Assembly: GCA_964608915.1 (NCBI GenBank)
Contig: CAZSQA010000005.1
Coordinates: 124,001 to 188,000, forward strand
Direction: 5' to 3'
Origin: QWQI01 sp964608915
GTDB taxonomy: Bacteria; Planctomycetota; Planctomycetia; Isosphaerales; Isosphaeraceae
DNA length: 64,000 bases
The notes under the pieces were generated by a model. It did not search any database. It was not told the DNA's origin and was given only the letters and a program-made list of their open reading frames with translations. Position numbers and translations under genes: made by a program. Every line of letters begins with the position of its first letter. The stretch's first letter is position 1. This document shows, piece after piece, positions 1-8,413 of this stretch.

Positions 1-229
1 TCACGACCAGAGCCGAGCCGTGCACGTCCTTCAGGCTCAGGTTCATTTTACCGGCGTCGTCCGCAAACGCACGCAGGCCAGCGACACGGTCGGCCAGCCA
101 GCGGGCGTGGGCTTCGGTGTCGTTTTTGCCGACCCCCAGCAGCACGAGCCAGCCTTGTCGGATCTCGCCGATGACACGTCCGCTTACGGTCACGGAAGCG
201 GCTGAGACTCGCTGGATGAGGGCGATCAT
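1..229 (-). CDS. dtd: D-aminoacyl-tRNA deacylase, partial (C-terminus beyond left edge)
   Basis: The visible N-terminal 76 residues begin MIALIQRVSAASVTVSG and continue through GWLVLLGVGKNDTEA and the DDAGKMNLSLKDV segment, which is the signature layout of the DTD family. These enzymes hydrolyse D-aminoacyl-tRNAs (and Gly-tRNA-Ala) in the cytoplasm. The family is about 145-150 residues, so roughly half is missing off the left edge. The catalytic SQFTL motif should start just past what is visible. The start ATG overlaps the stop of the upstream asparagine synthetase gene as ATGA (226-229), so translation is probably coupled. Confidence 0.93.
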   Translation of the reverse strand, partial: MIALIQRVSAASVTVSGRVIGEIRQGWLVLLGVGKNDTEAHARWLADRVAGLRAFADDAGKMNLSLKDVHGSALVV

Positions 230-2244
230 GCGTCGATGACCTCCACCACGTCGGTCGCCTCACGCACTCGATATTTGGTCGATGGCTGTGTATTGCCGGC
301 GAACGAAGGGTCGTCCCACTGGGGCAGGTCGCACAGGCCGCCTCCGAGATAGAGGTGGTGGAAAAGCTGGGTAGTGACGACACACGTCAGGGCCACGTCG
401 AAGACAAACCTTTTGGCCGTGATGCGGGGCATCGATGTCTGTTTGTGCACTTCGGCGGCCACGGCGGCCGGGTCGAACCAGCCGGCACGCCTGAGCGATT
501 CCGGCGAAATCAACTGATCGACCCACGGCGGGCGTTCCGGGCCGAGGAACGTACCTGAAAGCGAGGCCCGGAACATCGTCTTCGGCCTGCGTGCCAGGCG
601 AGGCGGCAGGGTTTTGGCCGCGACCTGTCGCAGCAGCCATTTCTCGGTGCGCCCTTTGATCTTGTATTCCGGCGCGATCGACGTACAGAACTCGATGACG
701 TCTTCGTCCAGAAACGGATACCGGGCTTCGATGGAGTTATGCATGGCGATGCGGTCGCCCTTGGGCACCATCAACAGCCCCGCGAGCATGGCCTTATAAC
801 CGAGGTAGAGCGATTGATTGAGCGGATGCCAGCTTTTGAGCCGGGGGTGGTCGAAGTCGAGGTCGGAATATGCGGAGTGGCCGATCAGGCGGCTTTTGAG
901 TTCCGAAGAATAAAGGAGCGGGCGGCTGAGGCGGATGAATTCGAACATGTCCTGCTGGGCGGGCCGAACGCCGGGGCGTAGCTCCAGGCCGTCACTTTCG
1001 GCTTGTCGGCCGCCGATCGCCTTGAGGGCGAGCCAGCGCATGGCCTGAGTCATGCTCCGGCCCGGGGCGAAGGAGTTGACCATGTCGCGCAGCTTCTGCG
1101 TGCGGTACCACATGTATCCGGCCAGGGCCTCGTCTGCACCTTCGCCGGTGAGTGTCACCTTATAGCCTTGGGAGCACACGGTTTTGGCCAGCCGCATCAG
1201 GGCGGCGCAGCTGGTGTCGAGCACAGGCCCTTCGGAGGCGACGATCAATTCCGGGAACGCATCGGCGAGGTCGCGCCTGTTGAGCGTCAGCGTGGTGAGG
1301 TCCGAACCCAGCGCCGCGGCACTTTCGGTCGCTGCCGAGCGTTCGTCGGGCCCGGCCTTGTCGAAGCCGATCGTGAACGAAGGCACGGCCTTGCCGCGAA
1401 CGTGCTTCGTGAGGCCGAGGACGACGGTCGAATCGAGTCCGCCCGAGATGTAGCTGACGACCGGCACATCGCCGCGAAGACGTTTGCGGACTGCACGCTG
1501 GAGCTTGTCTTCCAGTTCGTCGACAAGTTCCGCCGGATTCGCGACCCTGCGTTCTTCCCCGGCCGCAGGGAAGTTCAGGTCCCAATACCGGTGAATGGAA
1601 AGCTTGCCGTTGACCACCTTGATGAAATGTCCAGGCGGCAGCGATTTGATCCCTTCGAAAAAGGTCCGTGTCGTGCCCGTGCAAAAGAACGAGAAGAGGT
1701 GGTCGATCCCCTTCGGGTCCATGCGTGCATGAACCATCCCGCTGCGCAGAAGCGCCTTGATTTCCGATGCCCAGAGCAGCCAGCCGTTGACTTCCGTGTA
1801 GTAAAGCGGCACGATCCCCGGCCTGTCACGGCCAAGGATGAGCGTACGAGCCGTGCGGTCCCAGAGGCTTACGGCGAACTGACCGCGGGCCCGTTCCAGC
1901 ATGGCCGGGCCGTGATCCTCATAAAGGTGCACCCAGCATTCGGTATCGCACCGGGTTTTCAGCCGATGGCCACGGGCGATCAGGTCGCGCTGAAGTTCCG
2001 GATAATCGAACAATTCGCCATTGAAGGCGACCCAGATTTCGCCGGTTTCGTTAAACAACGGCTGGCTGCCGCCGGCGAGATCGACGATCGCCAGCCGACG
2101 GGCCCCCAGGGCGACGCCCGGCTCGAAGTGAAAACCTTCTTCGTCCGGGCCCCGGTGCGCGATCGCACCGGTCATTTCGGCGAGCACTTCCCGGGGGAAT
2201 TCACGTTGTCCGTTGAGATCCAGAGCTCCGGCGATTCCGCACAT
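226..2244 (-). CDS. asnB: Asparagine synthetase (glutamine-hydrolysing)
   Basis: 672 residues. The protein begins MCGIAG, giving the Cys2 nucleophile of an N-terminal class II glutaminase, followed by HRGPDEEG (30-37) and FNGELFDY (74-81). The C-terminal ATP-pyrophosphatase domain carries the SGGLDS PP-loop at 267-272. The enzyme makes asparagine from aspartate, glutamine and ATP in the cytoplasm. The length is usual for the longer AsnB forms, including those in exopolysaccharide loci, but no exosortase or polysaccharide genes lie nearby, so a housekeeping role is the simplest reading. It is co-directional with and overlaps dtd by 4 bp. A long plus-strand reading frame opposite it is a shadow. 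Confidence 0.93.
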   Translation of the reverse strand: MCGIAGALDLNGQREFPREVLAEMTGAIAHRGPDEEGFHFEPGVALGARRLAIVDLAGGSQPLFNETGEIWVAFNGELFDYPELQRDLIARGHRLKTRCDTECWVHLYEDHGPAMLERARGQFAVSLWDRTARTLILGRDRPGIVPLYYTEVNGWLLWASEIKALLRSGMVHARMDPKGIDHLFSFFCTGTTRTFFEGIKSLPPGHFIKVVNGKLSIHRYWDLNFPAAGEERRVANPAELVDELEDKLQRAVRKRLRGDVPVVSYISGGLDSTVVLGLTKHVRGKAVPSFTIGFDKAGPDERSAATESAAALGSDLTTLTLNRRDLADAFPELIVASEGPVLDTSCAALMRLAKTVCSQGYKVTLTGEGADEALAGYMWYRTQKLRDMVNSFAPGRSMTQAMRWLALKAIGGRQAESDGLELRPGVRPAQQDMFEFIRLSRPLLYSSELKSRLIGHSAYSDLDFDHPRLKSWHPLNQSLYLGYKAMLAGLLMVPKGDRIAMHNSIEARYPFLDEDVIEFCTSIAPEYKIKGRTEKWLLRQVAAKTLPPRLARRPKTMFRASLSGTFLGPERPPWVDQLISPESLRRAGWFDPAAVAAEVHKQTSMPRITAKRFVFDVALTCVVTTQLFHHLYLGGGLCDLPQWDDPSFAGNTQPSTKYRVREATDVVEVIDA

Positions 2245-2280
2245 ATTCGGGCAATTCTCGGAAGCGATACGCGGGGCTGC

Positions 2281-2556
2281 TCAGGCGGACTCTCGATGGA
2301 AACTCGATATCCTCGCAGGTTCGGAATCCGTCGCTTCGCGGGCCGAACTTCTGACTATTTGGACAAATACCGGTTCCGGAGTCAAGTTTTCCGGAGCGTC
2401 GGCACGCCATGCCCGAGTGCCGGCAGAGATGAGTGACCGCTGGCCGGCGTAGCGCCGACGACGACGGCGATAGATCGTCCGGCCAAGCCGGGTGTGAAGG
2501 ATGGCGCCGATGAAGATGATCAGGCCGTGCGGCCCAAGACGGATGTAGAAGGGCAT
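2281..2556 (-). CDS. Possible small basic hypothetical protein
   Basis: A 91-codon frame starting ATG at 2556, inside the 3' end of the nitrilase gene (37-bp overlap) and ending 36 bp before asnB. The first ~40 residues begin MPFYIRLGPHGLIIFIGAIL, a short hydrophobic stretch, then an Arg-rich run (YRRRRRRYAGQ). Their codons have the GC-rich third positions typical of this genome. The later half loses that bias, so only the first part may be meaningful. No clear Shine-Dalgarno sequence is visible and I recognise no family. It could be a real small membrane-associated protein or chance. Confidence 0.35.
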   Translation of the reverse strand: MPFYIRLGPHGLIIFIGAILHTRLGRTIYRRRRRRYAGQRSLISAGTRAWRADAPENLTPEPVFVQIVRSSAREATDSEPARISSFHRESA

Positions 2557-3374
2557 GGGACAATCGCTCGCGGTGAACCTGTTTTCGTCGAACTTCGTAC
2601 GCAGATTTCGCCGAGCACCAGGGCTTCGTCCAGCCCCGCCTGGGCATCGGTCCCGGCTCTGGGGTCGACGACCGCGCTGGCACCCGCGAAGCGGTCCTCG
2701 AACCAGGCGTTCATGAGAGGGACGCGTGTCCGCGTCAGCCCGCACTGGTTACTGAAGATCACGGGTACGTCCAGGTCGGCGGCAATCCGCTTCGGCAGTT
2801 CCCGGCAGAGCGGGCCCAGCCGGCCCAGAAGCCAGTTCGGCCGGCCACGCCGGCTGCAGGCGAATTCCGGCCAGGCGGAGGAAACGACGGCCATGTCGAT
2901 CCTGTTTCTGTATCCTCGCCATGTGGAGGAATAGATCATGTCGGCGCAGATCGCCAGCCCGACACGGCCCCAGGGCGTTTCCACGATCGACTCGCGTGTG
3001 CCGTGGCGAAAGACGAACGGCTCCCAGAAGACGAGCTTTCGCTTGGAGTAATAATGCACGCTGCCGTCCGGCAGTGCGAAGCAGATGGCGTTGTAGACTT
3101 CGCCGGAGTGCCACATCGCGACTCCCGCCGCGATCCCGGCTCTCCACTTGCGTGACCGTTCCGTGAGAAAACCCACGACGTCGTCGTCCGCCGTGCCGGC
3201 GAGTCTGCCGTAATCGGTTCCGAATCCGTAACCGCAGCAGAACAGCTCAGGCAGAACGATCAGTTCCGCCCCCTGATCGGCCGCGGCTCGAAGGTAGGCA
3301 TCGGCACGTTCCAGGTTGGTCGCCGGAGAGCCAAGAACCGAAGGCATTTGAACGGCGGCGGCCAGAATACGCAT
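2520..3374 (-). CDS. Carbon-nitrogen hydrolase (nitrilase superfamily)
   Basis: 284 residues with the nitrilase Glu-Lys-Cys triad in order: Glu43 in LPELF, a Lys in YYSKRKLVF (Lys111 or Lys113), and Cys143 in GLAICADM. This fold hydrolyses amides, ureido compounds or nitriles in the cytoplasm. The substrate cannot be read from sequence; amidase or carbamoylase activity is likelier than true nitrilase activity. It sits between the PEGA lipoprotein gene (68 bp upstream) and asnB on the same strand, perhaps one transcription unit. The length is normal for the family (about 270-300). Confidence 0.85.
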   Translation of the reverse strand: MRILAAAVQMPSVLGSPATNLERADAYLRAAADQGAELIVLPELFCCGYGFGTDYGRLAGTADDDVVGFLTERSRKWRAGIAAGVAMWHSGEVYNAICFALPDGSVHYYSKRKLVFWEPFVFRHGTRESIVETPWGRVGLAICADMIYSSTWRGYRNRIDMAVVSSAWPEFACSRRGRPNWLLGRLGPLCRELPKRIAADLDVPVIFSNQCGLTRTRVPLMNAWFEDRFAGASAVVDPRAGTDAQAGLDEALVLGEICVRSSTKTGSPRAIVPCPSTSVLGRTA

Positions 3375-3442
3375 CGTAGGTGTGCCTGACTTCCGAAATC
3401 CTCGGAACTCACCCGGCCGAACCGTTCGGCCTTATCGGAGAG

Positions 3443-3916
3443 TCATCGCCTGAACCAGCCGAACAATCCACGCCGGCCTTCGGGCACGGCTTGAGGGCCG
3501 GTCTGACCATCGGCCCGCAAGGCTTCGGCTCTGCCGAGCAGGTCGCCGGTCGGAGCGTTCTGGACGGGCTGCATGTCGAACACGAATTCCCGCTCGTCCC
3601 GAATCGTCCATGGAATCAGATTCTCCGAGAAGAACTCGGTGAAAAGATTGTCGTACCATGGTGCCTTGATCGGCGTGACGATCCGCTGCGTTTCGAAGCC
3701 GTCCTGCACCAGTGTGAATTCGCGGTCGCCGTAATAGGTATAGCTGCGTGAAACCGGCGTTTTGCCGATCTCTTCGCCGTTGGCGTAGACGAGGGCCCCG
3801 GGAGGATTCGTACGCACGGTATATCGCCGCTCGACGCATCCACCCGCCAGGGCCGACAGCCCCAGCAGAAGCCATATCGCCCGGATTCGTCTCAGCTTCA
3901 GGAGGTCTGTGGTCAT
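3443..3916 (-). CDS. Lipoprotein with PEGA domain
   Basis: 157 residues starting MTTDLLKLRR. A hydrophobic stretch (residues 13-24) leads into a lipobox ending AGGC, with Cys27 as the lipidation site, so this is a predicted lipoprotein. The mature part carries a PEGA-like beta-sandwich: VRTNPPGALVYANGEEIGKTP, followed by a YGDREFTLVQDGFETQ segment. PEGA domains occur on envelope proteins and are thought to contact surface polymers. The reading frame extends far upstream opposite pepA, but only the part from 3916 looks coding. The 240-bp gap to divergent pepA should hold both promoters. Confidence 0.8.
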   Translation of the reverse strand: MTTDLLKLRRIRAIWLLLGLSALAGGCVERRYTVRTNPPGALVYANGEEIGKTPVSRSYTYYGDREFTLVQDGFETQRIVTPIKAPWYDNLFTEFFSENLIPWTIRDEREFVFDMQPVQNAPTGDLLGRAEALRADGQTGPQAVPEGRRGLFGWFRR

Positions 3917-4156
3917 CTCGCGGCATCCATGCCAGTTTGCGGAAATTCCGAAGTGGCCGCTTCCCGTCGCTCCCTGCACCGGAATTCGGCGGAATTTCCT
4001 CGCAACTACGAAACCTATCGCAATCCGGAGAATTCGAATAGAGCACTTTCCGGGAAATTCCCTTGGCGCGATTCCGCCCGATTTGGCATCTTCGTGGAGC
4101 CTGGCGGCATGTCCCAGATCGCCAATACGAAACAGCCCTGACGACACTGGCAGACC

Positions 4157-5635
4157 ATGAAGATTTCCCGAGTCTCCGAAGTCCGGTTCCCTTCGCCTTC
4201 CTCGGAATCGGGAGACAAATCCGTACTTTGGCTCGCCGTCGGTCTGACGAAAGCGAAGGACGCCGAAACCAGTCTCGGTCAAGTCGCGGCGATCGATTCC
4301 GTCCGTTCGCTGCTGCCTCCGTGGGACGATGCCCCGACCAGCGTCGGCGAAACGCTCGCAGTCTATCCCCCAGCCGGCTCCGCACTGCCCGCAGTGCTTT
4401 TCTATGGCCTGGGCGACGCCACGAAAACCGGCCCTCGCGAAGCTTTCGAAGCCGCCACGGCCGCCGCGAAACGGCTTGCCGCCAAACCGGGGCGCAGTGT
4501 CCATGCGATCGTTCCGGATCAAGTCGACCCGGATGCTCTCGTTCGTGGCTGGATCGTCGGAACCGTCGGTCCGGGGCTGAGGAAAAAAGAAGCCGCGCGC
4601 CACGCCTTCGAGGAAATCCGCTTCGTCGATCCGCGCGGCAAGCTGAACGACGCCAGCCTGCGTCAGGCCGAACGTGTCGGGCATTACGTGAACCTGGCCC
4701 GCACTCTGGGCAACACGACGCCCGACGAAAAATACCCGGACCGGTTCGCTCGAATGGCCGAAAATATCGGCCGACAGGCAGGTTGCGAAGTCGAAGTCTG
4801 GGACGAAAAGAAAATCGTCGAGGAACGTTTCGGCGGGCTTCTCGGCGTCGCTGCGGGTTCCGAACGGCCACCCCGCTTCGTCATCCTCACATGGCGTGGC
4901 GCTCCGTCTGACGATTCTCACATCGCCCTGGTCGGTAAAGGCGTCACGTTCGATTCCGGCGGCCTTTCGCTCAAACCGTCGGCTTCGATGGAAGACATGA
5001 AGAGCGACATGACCGGCGCGGCCGTCGTTCTGGCCACGATCGCGACACTGGCGGAACTCAAGGCACCGGTGAACGTCACGGGCTACCTGCCCATCACCGA
5101 AAACATGACCGGCGGCCTTGCCACCAAGCTCGGCGACGTGCTCACCATGCGCGAGGGCACGACCGTCGAGATCCTCAACACCGACGCTGAAGGGCGGCTG
5201 ATTCTGGCGGACGCACTGGCCTACGCCGTCGAACGCAAGCCCAGGGCTGTCGTGAACCTGGCCACGCTGACAGGTGCCTGTATGGTGGCGCTGGGAACTC
5301 GCATCGCCGGTCTGTTTTCGAACGACGATGCCCTGGCCGGCGAACTTGCCGAAAACGCACGTCTGGCGGGCGAACGGCTCTGGCGTCTGCCGATCGATTC
5401 CGATTTTAAGGATCAGCTCAAAAGTTCCGTATCCGACATGAAGAATGTCGGATCACGCTGGGGCGGGGCGATCACGGCAGCCAAGTTTCTCGAACATTTC
5501 GTGGGCGAAACTCCATGGGCCCACCTGGATATCGCCGGCCCGAGCTTCTCCGACGCCGATTCCCCGACGCGTGACGCCGGCGGCACAGGCTGTTATGTCG
5601 CTACTCTCGTCAAATGGCTTACGAAACGATCCTGA
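4157..5635 (+). CDS. pepA: Leucyl aminopeptidase (M17)
   Basis: 492 residues. The C-terminal catalytic domain shows VGKGVTFDSGGLSLKP (Lys261 and Asp266 are metal/catalytic residues) and the invariant NTDAEGRL at 341-348, where Asp343 and Glu345 bind the two metal ions and Arg347 is catalytic. The N-terminal ~170 residues form the variable regulatory domain. The enzyme removes N-terminal residues from peptides in the cytoplasm and acts as a hexamer in known members. ATG at 4157 gives a standard-length protein. Gene order is divergent from the PEGA lipoprotein gene and convergent with the hypothetical at 5726-6184. Confidence 0.95.
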   Translation: MKISRVSEVRFPSPSSESGDKSVLWLAVGLTKAKDAETSLGQVAAIDSVRSLLPPWDDAPTSVGETLAVYPPAGSALPAVLFYGLGDATKTGPREAFEAATAAAKRLAAKPGRSVHAIVPDQVDPDALVRGWIVGTVGPGLRKKEAARHAFEEIRFVDPRGKLNDASLRQAERVGHYVNLARTLGNTTPDEKYPDRFARMAENIGRQAGCEVEVWDEKKIVEERFGGLLGVAAGSERPPRFVILTWRGAPSDDSHIALVGKGVTFDSGGLSLKPSASMEDMKSDMTGAAVVLATIATLAELKAPVNVTGYLPITENMTGGLATKLGDVLTMREGTTVEILNTDAEGRLILADALAYAVERKPRAVVNLATLTGACMVALGTRIAGLFSNDDALAGELAENARLAGERLWRLPIDSDFKDQLKSSVSDMKNVGSRWGGAITAAKFLEHFVGETPWAHLDIAGPSFSDADSPTRDAGGTGCYVATLVKWLTKRS

Positions 5636-5638
5636 GGT

Positions 5639-5711
5639 CCGGAGAATTCGGACTCTCCGGGCACGATCGAGAATGTCGAAAATCCGCAGGTCAGCCGATC
5701 ATGCCTGACCT
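5639..5711. terminator. Two hairpins between convergent genes
   Basis: Two short inverted repeats lie between pepA and the opposing hypothetical gene. The first has CCGGAGA (5639-5645) pairing with TCTCCGG (5654-5660). The second has AGGTCAG (5688-5694) pairing with CTGACCT (5705-5711). Neither has a clear T-tract on either strand, so they are candidate terminators by position only. Confidence 0.3.
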
Positions 5712-5725
5712 GACCTAATGACCGG

Positions 5726-6184
5726 TCAGTTGAGCGACGCTCGGGACTGCGCGTATTCGTGGATCACGCGTTCCTGAACCTGGCGAACCATGCGATAGCT
5801 GTTGATGTCGATCGTGTGGAGGATTTCGAAGACATGTTCCATGGGCCATCCCATGTCCTGAGCGAGCATGATGATGCCCAGGTTTTCGCCTTCGTTGCCG
5901 CCGTTTTTGAAAAGTTCGACGATATCTTCAGCCATCGGGTCTTCTGCGAACTGCCGCTTGCAGATGCCGAAGTATTGGTGGCCGAGCTCCGTCCACAACA
6001 CCTTGCCGAGGATGTGTTCCAGCCAGCAATCCCGCAGGAACCGGTCCCAGTAGTGCTGGACCCAGTCGCGGATCGCTTGCTCGCCGAGGTCCATCCCCGC
6101 TTTTTCGCTTTCCAGCCATTTGTGCACGTCTAGCTCGCGCCAAACGACTTGATGAACGCTGCGCGTCAATTGTGCTGCGGACAT
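5726..6184 (-). CDS. Conserved hypothetical protein, all-helical
   Basis: 152 residues from ATG 6184 (MSAAQLTRSVHQVV). The composition is rich in Trp, His and acidic residues, with segments such as VQHYWDRFLRDCWLEHILG and WPMEHVFEILHTIDINSYRM, suggesting a soluble helical protein. I do not recognise a named domain. An in-frame ATG 23 codons upstream (6253) is possible, but the 6184 start leaves an AGGGAA-type ribosome site and a convincing upstream promoter (6258-6285), which would otherwise overlap the coding region. It has its own promoter and is convergent with pepA. Confidence 0.7.
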   Translation of the reverse strand: MSAAQLTRSVHQVVWRELDVHKWLESEKAGMDLGEQAIRDWVQHYWDRFLRDCWLEHILGKVLWTELGHQYFGICKRQFAEDPMAEDIVELFKNGGNEGENLGIIMLAQDMGWPMEHVFEILHTIDINSYRMVRQVQERVIHEYAQSRASLN

Positions 6185-6257
6185 GGATACGATGTTCCCT
6201 CGGGACCGCGATCGGGATTTTGGGAGAGGGGGAGGCATGCAGTCAGAAGGCACTTCT

Positions 6258-6285
6258 ATTCTATCAGTTTTCCTGATAGAGACAA
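6258..6285 (-). promoter_or_regulatory. Sigma-70-like promoter with an inverted repeat in its spacer
   Basis: On the minus strand, TTGTCT (6280-6285) is separated by 16 nt from TAGAAT (6258-6263), matching the -35/-10 consensus at 4/6 and 5/6. The spacer is occupied by a perfect inverted repeat: CTATCAG, a 5-nt centre, CTGATAG (6261-6279). A dimeric repressor could bind there. The predicted start of transcription near 6250 leaves about 65 nt of leader before ATG 6184. The surrounding sequence is AT-rich against a GC-rich background. Confidence 0.5.
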
Positions 6286-6411
6286 CTCACCTATTTTCCT
6301 TGTTCTGCCGTTTTTTTCGAACCGGTTCCATGCTTGCCTTGATTGGCGAAATTTCGGATCCTCTGGTCGCGATTCCCCCGATTCGGCGCAATGATCTTTG
6401 GAATCGAATCT

Positions 6412-6951
6412 TCAGGACCGAGTCAGCCTGAAATCGAAAACGACGAAAACCGGAAGAGCGATCGTCTCTTTGCTTAATAAAGCGGGTGAAATTTTCGTAC
6501 GATCGGCGAACGCGATCAGCGATTCGAAATTCTGGCCCAGAAAATCCGGCCCGACTTCATGTGTCAATTCTTCGAACAGTTTCTGGGCGCGGCTGGCGTG
6601 CGTCGCGGCACCGGAGGGGCGAAGCTCACGAATTTTGACGCCGGCCGCCGCGAGTTTGATCAGACCTTTGAGAGTTCGGGCGACCGGACCGGTCCGCTGC
6701 GCCGCATGCCACAGGCGTTCCCAGGCTTCATGAGCCTCCCAGTAATATCCCGCGTCGAACAGCAGGTTCGCTTCCGCGTAGGTCGTGCTCAACTGCCAGC
6801 GATCCGGTTCGATGGCCGGTACCGCGATCTCCGGGGTATGATAGGAATGCCCCTGGGGATGCGATTTCGGATGTGGCCAGGGCCCGCCCGGAACGTATGT
6901 GTACGGCGGAAATCGCACAGGTTTCGTCTCCGCTACTCTCAGACTTCGCAA
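6412..6951 (-). CDS. DUF309 domain protein
   Basis: 179 residues if the TTG at 6951 is the start. The core motif YYWEAHEAWERLWH is the hallmark of DUF309, a small helical family with conserved His and Glu that is suspected of metal binding. The N-terminal PPYTYVPGGPWPHPKSHP segment is also typical, which supports an upstream, non-ATG start. The function is unknown. The start lies only 23 bp from the divergent gene at 6975, so each promoter must overlap the other gene's 5' end. Confidence 0.75.
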   Translation of the reverse strand: MRSLRVAETKPVRFPPYTYVPGGPWPHPKSHPQGHSYHTPEIAVPAIEPDRWQLSTTYAEANLLFDAGYYWEAHEAWERLWHAAQRTGPVARTLKGLIKLAAAGVKIRELRPSGAATHASRAQKLFEELTHEVGPDFLGQNFESLIAFADRTKISPALLSKETIALPVFVVFDFRLTRS

Positions 6952-6974
6952 ACCGTTCGGAACACGACTTCAAG

Positions 6975-8396
6975 ATGCCGTCCGAAACGCCGCCAACGAC
7001 CAGCTCACAACGTCCGCTCGTGATCGTCAATGCCGTCGGCCTTACACGCCGCTTGCTGTGCCATGCACCGAATCTTGCAGAGCTGGCATCGCAGGGCTTC
7101 GTCAAAGGATTGATCGAAGCGATCCCGGCCGTCACGTGTACGGCTCAGGCCACGATGCTGACCGGCAAATCGCCGCAGGAACACGGCATCGTCGGCAACG
7201 GCTGGTTTTTCCGCGATACCGGCGAAGTGCGATTCTGGCAACAGAGCCGCGGCCTTGTCCAGGCTCCGACATTCTATGAAGTCCTGAAGGAACGCTTCCA
7301 GAGGCGCGGCTTGCCGTTCCGCTCAGCCAAGCTGTTCTGGTGGTTCAATCAAGGGGCCGATGTCGACTTTTCCGTCACGCCGAAGCCGTATTACGCCGCC
7401 GACGGCAACAAGGCCTTCGGTGTGCTCGGAACGCCGGACGGACTCGCCGAAAATCTCGAAGCCGTCCTCGGCCCGTTTCCGTTCCCTTCCTTCTGGGGCC
7501 CGAAAGCTGGCCTGCCCGCAACCACCTGGATCAGCCTGGCTACGGCCCGCGTGATCGAGGAACACGTGCCGGATTTGACGCTCGTCTATTTGCCGCACCT
7601 CGATTACGACCCCCAGCGATTCGGGCCTTCCGCCTGCGATATGGCCAGATTGACGGCCGAGCTCGATGCCGCCGCCGTCCCGATTCTGGACGCGGCCCGG
7701 CGCGTCGGAGCCGATGTCTGGGTCGTCAGCGAATATGGCCACTGTGACGTCAATCACCCTGTCGCACTGAACCGTGTGCTTCGCCAGGCCGGCTGGCTGC
7801 ATGCCCGTGAGGGGCCTTTCGGCGAAGTGTTCGACCCCCTCGGCAGCCAGGCTTTCGCCGTGGTCGACCATCAGCTCTCTCATGTCGTCGTACGAGATCC
7901 GGCACTGATTCCGGCCGTGGCCGAAGCGGTCTCACGCACCCCGGGAGTGGCCAGCGTGCACATCGGCCAGGAAAGGGCTTCGATCGGGCTCGATCACCCG
8001 CGGTCGGGTGAGATCGTCGCCCTGGCCGAGCCCGGTGCGCATTTCATCTATCCCTTCTGGCTGGACGATTCAAAAGCGCCGGATTATGCCCGGACCGTCG
8101 ACATTCACCGCAAGCCTGGCTACGACGCCTGCGAACTGTTCTTCGACCCGGCCTTGCGCTTTCCCATGTTGCGTATGGTGAGCAAGCTCGTCAGGAAAAA
8201 GATGGGCTTCCGCACACTTTTCGACGTCATCCCCCTGGACGCTTCCCTGGTTCGTGGGAGCCACGGGCTGGCCGCATCCGATCCGGCCGATCGCCCCGTG
8301 TTCGCCGGCATCGGCCGTGAACCTTTCGAAACGGATGATGCACCCATGACGTCCGTCTTCGCAGCCGTGCTCCGCCATTTCGGCGAAGATGTCTGA
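6975..8396 (+). CDS. Alkaline-phosphatase-superfamily protein (nucleotide pyrophosphatase-like) with altered metal-site motifs
   Basis: 473 residues from ATG 6975. The N-terminus LVIVNAVGLTRRLL and the LTGKSPQEHGIVGNGWFFRD segment match a subgroup of type I phosphodiesterase/nucleotide pyrophosphatase relatives often annotated only as alkaline phosphatase family; EboF of the Ebo cluster belongs to this look-alike group. The usual first metal-ligand Asp of the D-G motif is replaced (N-A-V-G, Val21), and the usual S-D-H-G motif reads S-E-Y-G-H. YLPHLDYDPQRFGP retains possible ligands. Catalysis may therefore differ from classical members. An in-frame GTG/ATG upstream would overlap the DUF309 gene and is less likely. 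Confidence 0.75.
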   Translation: MPSETPPTTSSQRPLVIVNAVGLTRRLLCHAPNLAELASQGFVKGLIEAIPAVTCTAQATMLTGKSPQEHGIVGNGWFFRDTGEVRFWQQSRGLVQAPTFYEVLKERFQRRGLPFRSAKLFWWFNQGADVDFSVTPKPYYAADGNKAFGVLGTPDGLAENLEAVLGPFPFPSFWGPKAGLPATTWISLATARVIEEHVPDLTLVYLPHLDYDPQRFGPSACDMARLTAELDAAAVPILDAARRVGADVWVVSEYGHCDVNHPVALNRVLRQAGWLHAREGPFGEVFDPLGSQAFAVVDHQLSHVVVRDPALIPAVAEAVSRTPGVASVHIGQERASIGLDHPRSGEIVALAEPGAHFIYPFWLDDSKAPDYARTVDIHRKPGYDACELFFDPALRFPMLRMVSKLVRKKMGFRTLFDVIPLDASLVRGSHGLAASDPADRPVFAGIGREPFETDDAPMTSVFAAVLRHFGEDV

Positions 8397-8413
8397 TCGC
8401 TGGGACGGCTCGA

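Noticed and set aside
226..2244. Exosortase-associated amidotransferase reading of asnB
   Set aside because: The length fits, but no exosortase or polysaccharide synthesis genes lie nearby; dtd and a nitrilase-family gene are the neighbours.
1003..2436. 477-codon plus-strand frame opposite asnB
   Set aside because: Antisense shadow of a clearly recognised asparagine synthetase; no domain and low-complexity shadow composition.
3917..4921. Upstream extension of the PEGA lipoprotein frame opposite pepA
   Set aside because: pepA on the plus strand has all catalytic motifs. The lipoprotein signal peptide and lipobox start at 3916, which fixes the true start.
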